Assembly (NCBI GenBank): GCA_041394705.1 | Contig: JAWKHS010000015.1 | Location: forward strand, 62,001 to 126,000 | Direction of reading: 5' to 3' | DNA from: Vicinamibacterales bacterium | GTDB lineage: Bacteria; Acidobacteriota; Vicinamibacteria; Vicinamibacterales; UBA2999 | DNA length: 64,000 nucleotides | Shown: positions 48,873 to 61,145 of the stretch, piece by piece | How positions within the stretch are numbered: the first letter of the stretch is position 1 | How the letters are laid out: each line of letters opens with the position of its first letter | Made by a program: the position numbers and the translations under genes | The notes under the pieces: generated by a model | Database searches by the model: none | Seen by the model: only the letters and a program-made list of their open reading frames with translations | Told to the model about the DNA's origin: nothing

Positions 48873-51137
48873 ATGCTGATCGGCGCGCCCCTCCTCCTCA
48901 CCGCGGCCGCGCTCCTGGCGGGCTCCACGTGGCTCACGGCCGCGCGCATGCCCCAGGCCGTCCCGGCCCCGCCGCCGGCATCGCCCGCGGAGCCGCAGGC
49001 TGCCTCCGCCGCCGGCGCCGGGTACCTGGGCTCCCAGGCCTGCGAGTCCTGCCATCCCGACGCGTATGCCCGCTGGAAGGCGTCGCTGCACATCCAGATG
49101 ACGCGGCCCGTGGCCGAGGCCCGGGTGCTCGGCGACTTCTCGCGCGGCGCCGCGTTCTCGGCCCACGGGCGCTCCTATGAGTTCGGCCTCAAGGGCGGGA
49201 CGCCGTCGGTCACCGTCCGGGCGCCCGGACGGACCGCGACCACCTACGCCGTCGACTACACCCTGGGCTCGAAGCGCCTCCAGGGCTACCTGTCCACGCT
49301 GCCCGATGGCCGAATGTACGTGCTTCCGGTGTTCTGGCACGTCGAGAGCAAGCGCTGGCTCGACTGGCAGGAGACGACGCCCATTCCGGACGGCGCGCAC
49401 GACATGAAGCAGATCTGGAACGTCAACTGCTTCAACTGCCACGCCACGAACCTCGACCGGGGCTTCCAGCCCGCCAATGCGTCGTACCGAACGTCGTGGA
49501 CCGAGCTCGGCATCGGATGCGAGGCCTGCCACGGGCCCGGGCGGGAACACGTCGCGCTCATGAAGACGTGGGAGGCCGATCCCGCGTCCATCCCCACGTA
49601 CAGCTCGCGGGCGGACAACCGCGGCCTGAGCGACCTGCTCCGCACCTTCTCGCCGCGCACGGCCGATCCGCGCCGCACGTTCGACACCTGCGGCTACTGC
49701 CACGGCAACAAGCGGAACGTGTTCGGCGCCTTCGAGGCCGGCGGCCGCTACGCCGACTACGCCATGCCGTTCCTGCTCAGCGAGCCGCCGCCAGAGTTCG
49801 ACGCGCAGGGCGAGTTCTGGCCCGACGGGCGGCCGAACCGCTTCAACCGGACGCAGGCCCTCACGCTCACGGGCTGCTTCAAGGCCGGCGCCATCACGTG
49901 CACGAACTGCCACCTGGCGCACGGCCCGACGTCGCACGACTTCTCGCTGAAGGTGGACGTCCACGACGGCCGCGCCGGCGACACGCTCTGCACCCAGTGC
50001 CACCAGGGGCCGGCCGACGCGGACGCGCCGGGCGAGCCGCAGTCGCCGCTCGCCCGGGTGACCAGCCGGAGCGCCGACAGCCTGGAATCGCGCGTGCCGT
50101 GGACCGACGCCGAGCTCGCCCGCCATTCGTTCCACGAGGCGGATTCGCCGGGAAGCCGCTGCATCAACTGCCACATGAGCGACGTCAACTGGCGGCTGCT
50201 GATCCGCCGGCGCGATCACACGTTCCAGTCCCCGGTGCCCGAGACCACGGCGGCCTTCGGCGTGCCCAGCGCCTGCACGACGTGCCACGACGACCGGACG
50301 CCCGAGTGGGCGGCCGCGCGGATGGATGCCTGGTGGGGCGACGGCGCCCGGCGCGCGAAGAGCGTGGCGCTCGCGAAGACGATGTACGCGGCCGGCACCG
50401 GCGATGCCTCCGTGATTCCGGCCCTGGCGTCCCTCGGCGTCGATCGGTCGAACGGGGCGCTGATCCGCGCCAGCGCGCTCGAGTACATCGGGCGCCTCGC
50501 CGGCGCCCGCACCATCGACTCCGCGCCCGGTGCCAGCCAGACGTCGACGGCCGCGGAGCGGACCCCGTCGGCCCGCGGATCCGGCACGGTGGAGCCGCGG
50601 GTCCTGGGCGCGCTCCTGGGCGCCGCGTCGGACCCGGAAGCCGTGGTCCGGGCGGCCGCGGTCCGTGCCCTCGGCTCGCTCGATCAGCGTGACGACCGGG
50701 TCGTGGCCGTGCTCATGGCGCGGGTGGTGGACGACGCGCGCGTCGTGCGGGTGCGGGCCGCCGAGTCGCTGCTGGCGCTGGACGTGGTGACGGTGCCAGG
50801 GCGGGCCGGCGAGGCCTTGAACCGGGCGCAGCTCGAACTGGCCGGCTCGCTCCGGGAGTTCAACGACATGGCCACGATGCAGGCGGCGCTGGCGTGGCTC
50901 CTCGCGCAGCGTGGCGAGACCGCCGAGGCCGAGCGTGCCGCCGACGCCGCGACCGCCCTCGACCCGTCGCTGGCCCGACCCTATGTCATCCGGGGCGTGA
51001 TGGCGGCGCGGTCGGGACGGTTCCGCGACGCCGTCGCCGCCTGGAAGACCGCGAAGGCCCTCGACCCGTCCACGCCCAACATCGACCGGATGATCGACGA
51101 GGCGTCCCGCCGCCTCTCGCAGCCCCCCGCACAATGA
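48873..51137 (+). CDS. Octaheme c-type cytochrome with C-terminal HEAT and TPR repeats
   Basis: The 754-residue exported protein. An N-terminal hydrophobic segment (about 3-24) serves as signal or anchor. Eight CxxCH heme sites lie at C57, C186, C216, C273, C343, C373, C430 and C468. A beta-rich insert (about 95-170) separates the first heme from the rest. Residues about 560-665 form HEAT-like repeats (VVRAAAVRALGSL, VVRVRAAESLLAL), and about 680-750 are TPR-like with AERAADAATALDPSLARPYV. The layout resembles multiheme proteins of the cytochrome c554/nitrite-reductase-like group with repeat tails; the reaction is unknown. Periplasmic electron transfer is inferred. Confidence 0.88.
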   Translation: MLIGAPLLLTAAALLAGSTWLTAARMPQAVPAPPPASPAEPQAASAAGAGYLGSQACESCHPDAYARWKASLHIQMTRPVAEARVLGDFSRGAAFSAHGRSYEFGLKGGTPSVTVRAPGRTATTYAVDYTLGSKRLQGYLSTLPDGRMYVLPVFWHVESKRWLDWQETTPIPDGAHDMKQIWNVNCFNCHATNLDRGFQPANASYRTSWTELGIGCEACHGPGREHVALMKTWEADPASIPTYSSRADNRGLSDLLRTFSPRTADPRRTFDTCGYCHGNKRNVFGAFEAGGRYADYAMPFLLSEPPPEFDAQGEFWPDGRPNRFNRTQALTLTGCFKAGAITCTNCHLAHGPTSHDFSLKVDVHDGRAGDTLCTQCHQGPADADAPGEPQSPLARVTSRSADSLESRVPWTDAELARHSFHEADSPGSRCINCHMSDVNWRLLIRRRDHTFQSPVPETTAAFGVPSACTTCHDDRTPEWAAARMDAWWGDGARRAKSVALAKTMYAAGTGDASVIPALASLGVDRSNGALIRASALEYIGRLAGARTIDSAPGASQTSTAAERTPSARGSGTVEPRVLGALLGAASDPEAVVRAAAVRALGSLDQRDDRVVAVLMARVVDDARVVRVRAAESLLALDVVTVPGRAGEALNRAQLELAGSLREFNDMATMQAALAWLLAQRGETAEAERAADAATALDPSLARPYVIRGVMAARSGRFRDAVAAWKTAKALDPSTPNIDRMIDEASRRLSQPPAQ

Positions 51138-51170
51138 AAAACCGGCGGCCCCCATTGGGAACCGCCGGTC
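51137..51170 (-). terminator. Rho-independent terminator for the TPR gene
   Basis: The 8 bp stem ACCGGCGG/CCGCCGGT is followed, on the minus strand, by a T tract (seen as AAAA at 51137-51140 on the plus strand). It lies 74 bases after the minus-strand TPR gene stop and right at the stop of the plus-strand cytochrome gene, so it may act for both. Confidence 0.7.
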
Positions 51171-51243
51171 ACGATCGCCGCCGTTCGCCAGTCTCGGCGC
51201 CGAAGTCTTGGAGCCCCGAGCCCCGGGACCCGAGCCCCGGCTC

Positions 51244-52188
51244 TTAACCCTTCTTCAGCTGGTCGATCAGGGCCTTGGCCTGCGCGGCCTCCGCCGAGTT
51301 GGGCTCGACGGCGATGACCTTCTCCATCATCTCGATGGCGCCGGGCGTGTCGGCCTTCTGCAGCTTGCCCAGGCCGAGCTTGAAGTAGGGCTTGGCCCAG
51401 TTGGCGTCCGTGTCGACCGCCCGCTGGTACCACTTCATCGCTTCGTCCGTTTCGCCCTTGGCGAACTTCACTTCGCCGAGGTTGTAGAACACCTCGCGGC
51501 CGGCGCTCAGGCTCTGCGCGGCCTCGGTCAGCGCCGTGTCCGCCGACGCCAGGTCGCCCTTCTCGAGGTAGGTCATGCCCAGCTCGATCTTGGCGCGCTC
51601 GCTGTTCGGGTCGGCCTCCAGCAGCGTCTTGTACGACGTGATCGCGCCGTCGTAGTCCTTCTTCATGCGCTGGGCCCGGCCGATCTGCAGGTGCAGCATG
51701 CTGAGCGCGGGCACCTTGGCCAGCATGGCCTTGTAGTCGGTGATGGCGCCGTCGAAGTCGTTCGCCTGGAGCTTGGCGTCGGCCGCGGCCAGCTCGGCCT
51801 GCAGCTCCTTCGTGTTCACGCCCGCGAGCGCGCCAGCGGGACCCGCGGCGCCGGCCGCCAGGGAGAACTCCACCGGCGGGTTCGGCTGGCCGATCGTGCG
51901 AATCGGCACCTGGCCGGTCGAGGGCTGGAAACCGGGCGCCGATGCCGTCAGCTTCCACGTCCCGGCGCGCAGGCCGATGATCGAGAACCGGCCCTTGTCG
52001 TCGGTGGTGGCCGTGAACGAGGGCGGCGACGCCGAGGGGTTCTCCGCGACCACGGTCGCCCCCTTCAGCGGCTGACCCTTGTCGTCCTTGACCACACCGC
52101 CGACCCGGCCGGTCTGGGCCAGGGCGGGGAGGGCGCCGAGCAGCACGACCACGAGGGCCGCGAGCGACAGCTTCAGACTTTGACGCAT
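51244..52188 (-). CDS. Exported TPR protein with carboxypeptidase-regulatory-like N-terminal domain
   Basis: The 314-residue protein has a signal peptide (1-24, ending PALAQ). A carboxypeptidase-regulatory/Cna-B-like domain follows at about 26-100 (GVVKDDKGQPLKGATVV, TTDDKGRFSIIGLRAG). After a short Ala/Gly-rich linker come about five TPR units (about 125-310), for example AITDYKAMLAKVPALSMLHL and AMKWYQRAVDTDANWAKPYF. A scaffold role in the periplasm or outer envelope is likely; the partner is unknown. GGGAG lies 10 bases before the ATG, and a TATACT box is at 52225-52230. Confidence 0.82.
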   Translation of the reverse strand: MRQSLKLSLAALVVVLLGALPALAQTGRVGGVVKDDKGQPLKGATVVAENPSASPPSFTATTDDKGRFSIIGLRAGTWKLTASAPGFQPSTGQVPIRTIGQPNPPVEFSLAAGAAGPAGALAGVNTKELQAELAAADAKLQANDFDGAITDYKAMLAKVPALSMLHLQIGRAQRMKKDYDGAITSYKTLLEADPNSERAKIELGMTYLEKGDLASADTALTEAAQSLSAGREVFYNLGEVKFAKGETDEAMKWYQRAVDTDANWAKPYFKLGLGKLQKADTPGAIEMMEKVIAVEPNSAEAAQAKALIDQLKKG

Positions 52189-52224
52189 CGTTGTCTCACT
52201 CCCTGAAAACCGGAAAACCTGTCG

Positions 52225-52230
52225 AGTATA
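52225..52230 (-). promoter_or_regulatory. -10 box TATACT for the TPR gene in a 69-base divergent region
   Basis: Minus-strand TATACT lies 36 bases before ATG 52188, with GGGAG in the leader. The plus-strand serine hydrolase-NamZ gene starts only 69 bases away, and its own promoter must overlap this stretch; TATGCT at 52229-52234 is a candidate. Confidence 0.45.
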
Positions 52231-52257
52231 TGCTAGCAGTCCCGTAGGGTTCACGCT

Positions 52258-54687
52258 ATGTCCAAGGCCACGCTGGCCATCCTCGCGCTGACGCTGGCCG
52301 CCAGCCTGCCGCGGCCCTCCGGGGCCCAGCCCGCCGCGTCCCCCGCACCCCCACGCGCCTCGTCCTTCGATACGGCCCGGCTGGCGGACATCGACGAGGT
52401 GGTGGCCCGCGGCATCGCCGACGGCCGGATGCCCGGCGCCGTCGTGGTCGTGGGCCGGGGCGACACCGTGGCCTTCCAGAAGGCATACGGACAGCGCGCC
52501 GTCGCGCCGCTGGCCGAGCCGATGACGCTCGACACCGTGTTCGACATGGCGTCGCTGACGAAGGTCATCGCGACCACCACCGCCGTCATGCAGCTGGTGG
52601 AGCGCGGCGTCGTCCGCCTGACGGACCCGGTGGCACGGTGGGTGCCCGGCTTCGAGAAGTACGGCAAGGGCGACATCACGGTGCGTCATCTTCTGACGCA
52701 CGTCTCCGGCCTGCGGCCGGACGTGGACCTGGGGGAGCCCTGGAAGGGCTACGACGCCGCCATCGCGCTGGCCGTGGACGAGGTGCCGCAGTCACCGCCG
52801 GGCGCGCGCTTCGTCTACAGCGACATCAACTTCTTCCTGCTCGGCCACATCGTGGCCCAGGCCTCGGGCCTGCCGTTGGAGCGCTACGTCGCGGACCGGG
52901 TGTTCGGGCCGCTCGGCATGACCGACACGGGCTTCCTGCCGCCCATCGAACGCATCGGGCGGATCGCGCCCACCGAGCGGTGCCGGTTCCTGGATGCGTG
53001 GCCGTGCAAGGCGCCCGGCGTCGAGCCGCTGCGCGGCGTCGTCCATGACCCCACCGCGCGCCGCATGGGCGGCGTCGCCGGGCATGCCGGGCTCTTCAGC
53101 ACCGCCCGCGACCTGACGCGCTTCGCCCGGATGCTGCTCGGGGGCGGCGCGCTCGGCGGGCGCCGGGTGCTCTCGCCGCTCTCGGTGGCGAAGATGATCG
53201 CGCCGGCCACGCCAGGCGACATGGACGCCGTGCGCGGGCTGGGCTGGGATCTCGACACGAGCTACTCGTCCAACCGGGGCGAGCTCATGCCCATCGGTTC
53301 CTTCGGCCACACGGGCTTCACGGGGACGTCCATCTGGGTCGATCCCCGCACGAAGCTGTTCGTGATCTTCCTCTCGAGCCGGCTGCACCCGGACGGCACC
53401 GGCGACGTCGGGGCCGTCCGCGCGCGCATCGCCACGATCGCGGCCAGCGCCCTCACGAGCGTGACCCTCGAGGCGGTGGCCGGCGCGCCGATGACGGGCA
53501 CGGATTTCGGCGCGGTCGGTGAGCCCGGGCGCGCGGTGCCCGGCGTGCCGACGACGCGCGTCCTGCCCGGCATCGACGTGCTGACCCGGGACGGCTTCGC
53601 GCTCCTCCAGGGACGGAAGGTCGGGCTCGTCACGAATCACACGGGCCTGTCGGTGACGGGCGCCTCCACCATCGACGTGCTGCACCGGGCCCCGGGCGTC
53701 ACGCTCGTGTCCCTTTTCAGCCCAGAGCACGGCATCCGCGGCGAGCTGGACGTGGAGAACGTGCCGGGCGAAACCGACCAGCGCACGGGCCTCACCGTCC
53801 ACTCGCTCTACGGAGAGACCCGTCGGCCCACGCCGGCGATGCTCGACGGCATCGATACGCTGGTCGTGGACCTGCAGGACGTCGGCGCGCGCTTCTACAC
53901 CTATCTCGCCACGGTGGGCTACGTCCTCGAGGAAGCCGCCAAGGCCGGCATCAAGGTGGTCGTGCTCGACCGCCCGAACCCGATCGACGGATGGCACGTG
54001 GAAGGGCCGCTCGCCGACGAGGCGCTCCTGAGCTTCATCGCCTACATGCCGATGCCCATCCGGCACGGGATGACGATCGGCGAGCTGGCGACGCTCTTCA
54101 ACGCCGAGCGGAAGATCGGCGCGGATCTCACCGTGGTGAAGATGGACGGCTGGCGCCGCGATCAGTGGTTCGACCAGACGGGCCTCACCTGGGTCAACCC
54201 GTCGCCGAACATGCGCAACCTGACCCAGGCGGCGTTGTACCCCGGCATCGGCGCGATCGAATACGCGAACATCTCCGTCGGACGAGGGACCGATCAGCCG
54301 TTCGAGCAGATCGGCGCCCCCTGGATCGACGGTCCGCGCCTGGCCGACGCGCTCAACGCTCGCGGCCTGGCGGGCATCCGGTTCTACCCGGTGCGCTTCA
54401 CGCCGGCGTCGAGCGTGTACGCCGGCGACGTGTGCCAGGGCGTCTTCATGGTGGTCACCGACCGCCAGCGGCTGCAGCCCACGCGCGTCGGGATGGAAGT
54501 GGCGTCGGCGCTGTTCCGCCTCTTCGGCGACCGCTTCGACCCGAAGACCAGCGAGCGGCTGGTCGGCACGCCGATGGCCCTGGCGCGCGCGAAGGCCGGC
54601 GACGACCCGGCGGACATCGTCGCAGGCTGGGCGGGCGCCGAGGCCGCGTGGCGACGGCTCCGCGCCAAGTACCTGCTCTATCCCTGA
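52258..54687 (+). CDS. Serine hydrolase (beta-lactamase family) fused to NamZ-type DUF1343 domain
   Basis: The 809-residue exported fusion. The signal peptide is at about 1-23. Residues 40-405 are a beta-lactamase/penicillin-binding-protein fold with SLTK (S99, K102), YSD at 187-189 (the YxN position) and HTG at 351-353. Residues about 435-809 match DUF1343 (GH171), the exo-beta-N-acetylmuramidase NamZ family: VGLVTNHTGLS, FSPEHGIRGELDVE (E490, putative catalytic acid), DLQDVGARFYTYL, LDRPNPIDG and WVNPSPNMRNL. In Bacillus subtilis separate AmiE-like serine hydrolase and NamZ proteins act together on muropeptides. Here both steps may sit on one chain. Coupled peptidoglycan-fragment salvage is inferred. 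Confidence 0.88.
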   Translation: MSKATLAILALTLAASLPRPSGAQPAASPAPPRASSFDTARLADIDEVVARGIADGRMPGAVVVVGRGDTVAFQKAYGQRAVAPLAEPMTLDTVFDMASLTKVIATTTAVMQLVERGVVRLTDPVARWVPGFEKYGKGDITVRHLLTHVSGLRPDVDLGEPWKGYDAAIALAVDEVPQSPPGARFVYSDINFFLLGHIVAQASGLPLERYVADRVFGPLGMTDTGFLPPIERIGRIAPTERCRFLDAWPCKAPGVEPLRGVVHDPTARRMGGVAGHAGLFSTARDLTRFARMLLGGGALGGRRVLSPLSVAKMIAPATPGDMDAVRGLGWDLDTSYSSNRGELMPIGSFGHTGFTGTSIWVDPRTKLFVIFLSSRLHPDGTGDVGAVRARIATIAASALTSVTLEAVAGAPMTGTDFGAVGEPGRAVPGVPTTRVLPGIDVLTRDGFALLQGRKVGLVTNHTGLSVTGASTIDVLHRAPGVTLVSLFSPEHGIRGELDVENVPGETDQRTGLTVHSLYGETRRPTPAMLDGIDTLVVDLQDVGARFYTYLATVGYVLEEAAKAGIKVVVLDRPNPIDGWHVEGPLADEALLSFIAYMPMPIRHGMTIGELATLFNAERKIGADLTVVKMDGWRRDQWFDQTGLTWVNPSPNMRNLTQAALYPGIGAIEYANISVGRGTDQPFEQIGAPWIDGPRLADALNARGLAGIRFYPVRFTPASSVYAGDVCQGVFMVVTDRQRLQPTRVGMEVASALFRLFGDRFDPKTSERLVGTPMALARAKAGDDPADIVAGWAGAEAAWRRLRAKYLLYP

Positions 54688-54706
54688 CGACGCCGCGCTC
54701 GCGCGA

Positions 54707-55702
54707 TCAGCGTGGCCGCCACGTTTGCAGCAGCCTGACGTAGTTGCCGCGCTCGAAGGCGGCCGGGTCCGGACACCGTCCGAGGCTCATGCTGCCCCGC
54801 ATCTCGGTCATCGACGCGTACTCGCGCTCGGCCATCCACGCTTCCATCTCGCGGCGGACCGTGGCGAGATGCTCGGGGCCGTGGTGGAGCAGGGCCGAGA
54901 CGACCTGCACGGCGTGCGCCCCCGCCATGACGGCCTTCACCGCGTCCAGGCCCGTGTGCACGCCGCCGGAGGCCGCCAGCGATCCGCGCAGCCGTCCTGA
55001 GAGGATCGCCAGCCACCGGAGGCGGAGCAGCAGCTCCGACGAGTCCGACAGCGTGAGGCGGGGCAGCACGTCGAGCTGCTCGACGTCGATGTCCGGCTGG
55101 TAGAAGCGGTTGAAGAGCACCAGGCCGTCGGCGCCCGCCGTATCGAGCCGGTGGGCCAGGTGCGCCACCGACGAGAAGAACGGCGAGAGCTTCACGGCTA
55201 CCGGAATCGTCACGGCCGCCCGCACGAGCCGCAGCGCGTCGACCACGCGCTCTTCCACCGCCGTTCCGGCCATCTCCAGGTCCGTGGCCACCGCGTACAC
55301 GTTGACCTCGAGCGCGTCGGCGCCCGCCTGCTGCATCGCGACGGCGTAGTCGGTCCACCCACGGCCGGTGACGCCGTTCAGGGACGCGATGACGGGCACG
55401 GCCACGGCGGCCTTGATGCGCCGGATCTGTTCCAGGTACTTGTCCGGGCCCAGGGCGTACTCGTCGGCTCGCGGGAAATACGAGACGGCCTCCGCGTGGC
55501 CTTCCGCGTGGGCGTCGAGGTGGCTCCACGTGGCCTCGCGTTCTGCCGCGATCTGCTCCTCGAAGAGCGAGTGCATCGTGATGGCGGCTGCGCCGGCGTC
55601 TTCCAGGCGCCGGACCACGTCCATGTGATCCACGAGCGGGGAAGCCCCCGTGATGATCGGATGGGCCAGCCGGAGTCCGAGGTAGGTGGTCGTGAGATCC
55701 AT
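54707..55702 (-). CDS. Dihydroorotate dehydrogenase-like flavoprotein
   Basis: The 331-residue TIM-barrel protein of the DHOD family. It shows TTYLGLRLAHPIITGASPL at the N-terminus, PVIASLNGV, ALEVNVYAV, the FMN-contacting VAVKLSPFFSS, and phosphate-binding-type ASGGVHTGLDAVKAVMAGA. The usual catalytic loop of PyrD is poorly conserved. Proteins of this subgroup are commonly encoded beside pyruvate:ferredoxin oxidoreductase, as here (14 bases after nifJ), and their substrate is not established. ATG 55702 has GGAG 5 bases upstream. Confidence 0.82.
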   Translation of the reverse strand: MDLTTTYLGLRLAHPIITGASPLVDHMDVVRRLEDAGAAAITMHSLFEEQIAAEREATWSHLDAHAEGHAEAVSYFPRADEYALGPDKYLEQIRRIKAAVAVPVIASLNGVTGRGWTDYAVAMQQAGADALEVNVYAVATDLEMAGTAVEERVVDALRLVRAAVTIPVAVKLSPFFSSVAHLAHRLDTAGADGLVLFNRFYQPDIDVEQLDVLPRLTLSDSSELLLRLRWLAILSGRLRGSLAASGGVHTGLDAVKAVMAGAHAVQVVSALLHHGPEHLATVRREMEAWMAEREYASMTEMRGSMSLGRCPDPAAFERGNYVRLLQTWRPR

Positions 55703-55716
55703 GACGGCTCCGTGCC

Positions 55717-59292
<3,576 letters not shown>

Positions 59293-59421
59293 GGCTGGGA
59301 CGCTGCAACTCGCGGACCAGAGGCCGCGCCGGCGTCCCTGGCCGGGTGGCCGCCGGTTTCGGGCCGGGATGGGCCGGTCGCGAGGAGGATCCCGCGGGGA
59401 TGTCCCCGCCCAGGCGGGCGC

Positions 59422-60354
59422 CTAGACGCGGGGGCCGTGGTCGGCGACGAGGGCGCCGCACAGAAGCGGCAGGTAGATGATGGTCGCGAAGAACAGGCGC
59501 CTGGCGGACGCCCGCGACCGCGTGGCGGCGAACTCCACCGCCATCCAGAGCACGATGGCGCCCAGGACGAGGGCCGTGACCAGGTAGCGGGGCCCGGCCA
59601 GCCCCACGAGCGTCGGCAGCAGGCTGACGGGAATCGTGGCCGCCGCGTAGAGGACGGCCTGCCGGCCGGTGCTGCGTCCGCTGGGCTCGACCACCGGCAG
59701 GAGCGGCATCCCGGCCTGGGCGTAGTCGTCGCGGTGGAGCCAGGCGATCGCCAGGAAGTGCGGCATCTGCCAGAAGAACACGATGCCGAAGAGCACCCAG
59801 CCCCCGATCGACAGCGAATCGGTGGCCGCCGCCCACCCGATGAGGGGCGGCAGGGCGCCGGGCACTGCTCCCACGATGGTCGAGAGCGACGTCCGGAGCT
59901 TGAGCGGCGTGTACCAGACGAGATAGCTGAGCAGCGTCACGAACGCCACGACGGCCGCCAGCGGGTTCGCGAAGAACCACAGCTCGGCCAGGCCCACGGC
60001 CGACAACGCGATGCCGAACCAGAACGCCGGCCGCGGCCGCAGGCGCTCGGCCGGCAGCGGGCGGCGCGCGGTGCGCCGCATCAGCCGGTCGGTGTCCTTC
60101 TCCCAGACCTGATTCAGGGCGGCGGACCCGCCAGCCACGAGGGTGGTGCCGATCACGGTGTGCAGCATCCGGGCGATCGGCCCGCCCTCGTCCCGTCCCA
60201 GGTAGTAGCCGACGAGCGTCGTGATGACGACGAGCAGGTTCAGCCGCGGCTTGGTGAGCTCGAGGTAGTCCGTCCAGGCCTTTCGCGTCTGGCCGGTGGG
60301 CGCCGCTGGCGGCAGGTCGTGGTCGGACACGGCTGGATGGGGAACGGCGGTCAC
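59422..60354 (-). CDS. ctaB: Protoheme IX farnesyltransferase (heme O synthase)
   Basis: An integral-membrane UbiA-family enzyme of 310 residues that adds farnesyl to heme b, giving heme O for terminal oxidases. The short polar N-terminus is followed by LTKPRLNLLVVITTLVGYYL and the first Asp-rich motif NQVWEKDTDRLMRRTARRPL. The second polar loop has YTPLKLRTSLSTIVGAVPGA, and FFWQMPHFLAIAWLHRDDYA is also conserved. About nine membrane helices. GTG 60354 overlaps the stop of the cupredoxin-like lipoprotein gene, so translation is coupled. No oxidase genes are in the window. Confidence 0.93.
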   Translation of the reverse strand: MTAVPHPAVSDHDLPPAAPTGQTRKAWTDYLELTKPRLNLLVVITTLVGYYLGRDEGGPIARMLHTVIGTTLVAGGSAALNQVWEKDTDRLMRRTARRPLPAERLRPRPAFWFGIALSAVGLAELWFFANPLAAVVAFVTLLSYLVWYTPLKLRTSLSTIVGAVPGALPPLIGWAAATDSLSIGGWVLFGIVFFWQMPHFLAIAWLHRDDYAQAGMPLLPVVEPSGRSTGRQAVLYAAATIPVSLLPTLVGLAGPRYLVTALVLGAIVLWMAVEFAATRSRASARRLFFATIIYLPLLCGALVADHGPRV

Positions 60355-61145
60355 GGGGCCGGGACGTTGAGCGTCAGCGCGAGGGTCGCGGTGCCCTTGG
60401 GTTCGACCTCGACGGTGCCCGTCACGGTGCCGGCCGCTTCGTGCCACGCCTCCACGGTGTAGGTGCCGGCGGGCAGCCCCGGCAGCGAGAACTCGCCGCT
60501 GGGACCGGTCACGGCGAAGTACGGGTGGTTCACCACGCCGATCCACGCCCGCATCCACGCGTGGACGTCGCACGCCATCGGCACCATCACCTCTTCGGCC
60601 GAGAACGTGTGTGTGTAGCGGACGCCCTGCACCGGCTGGCCCTGGTTGAAGGGTGCGTTGACCGCCGGCTCCGAGCGCACGTTGTGCAGGAGCGGATCGG
60701 AGTTCAGCACCTGGAAGGGTTGCCCCACGCGGACGCCCACCACGCGCGGCGTGTACCAGCAGTTCTGCTGATCGAGGACGACGGGCGCGTCGGGCACCGG
60801 GAAGCTGCGGCCTTCCAGGCCGGACTTCACGTAGACGAAGACGTTGGCCAGGGCGCCGTTGGCGCCGACCACGTACGTCTCGGTCTGGCGCATCGCTCCG
60901 GGGATCAGGGTGGCACACGTGCGATCGCCGTCGACGCGGACCATCCGCGCGGGCGGCGGCGTGCCCGCGAGCGTCACCGTGCCCCTGACCGTGCCGGTGG
61001 TGCCGGGGTCGATGGCCGCGGGCTCCTCACGGGCCGGGCGCGCGCCGTCGTTCGCCGATCCGCAGCCCCCGGCCGCGAGGGCCACGGCGGCGGCCGCAGC
61101 CCAGGCGCGAAGGACGGCGGCGCCTGGCACGAACGCCGTCCTCAT
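60351..61145 (-). CDS. Exported cupredoxin/carboxypeptidase-regulatory-like lipoprotein
   Basis: The 264-residue protein has an N-terminal signal ending in AAGGC (putative lipidated Cys near residue 28). A beta-sandwich follows, starting GTVRGTVTLAGTPPP. The middle carries a blue-copper-like ligand set: His in PLLHNVRS, then MACDVHAWM with Cys, His and Met at plastocyanin-like spacing. The C-terminal strand pair GEFSLPGLPAGTYTVEAWHE is regulatory-domain-like. Copper binding is inferred from these residues. Between M23 and ctaB genes with overlapping starts, it may take part in oxidase copper or heme maturation. Confidence 0.7.
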   Translation of the reverse strand: MRTAFVPGAAVLRAWAAAAAVALAAGGCGSANDGARPAREEPAAIDPGTTGTVRGTVTLAGTPPPARMVRVDGDRTCATLIPGAMRQTETYVVGANGALANVFVYVKSGLEGRSFPVPDAPVVLDQQNCWYTPRVVGVRVGQPFQVLNSDPLLHNVRSEPAVNAPFNQGQPVQGVRYTHTFSAEEVMVPMACDVHAWMRAWIGVVNHPYFAVTGPSGEFSLPGLPAGTYTVEAWHEAAGTVTGTVEVEPKGTATLALTLNVPAP

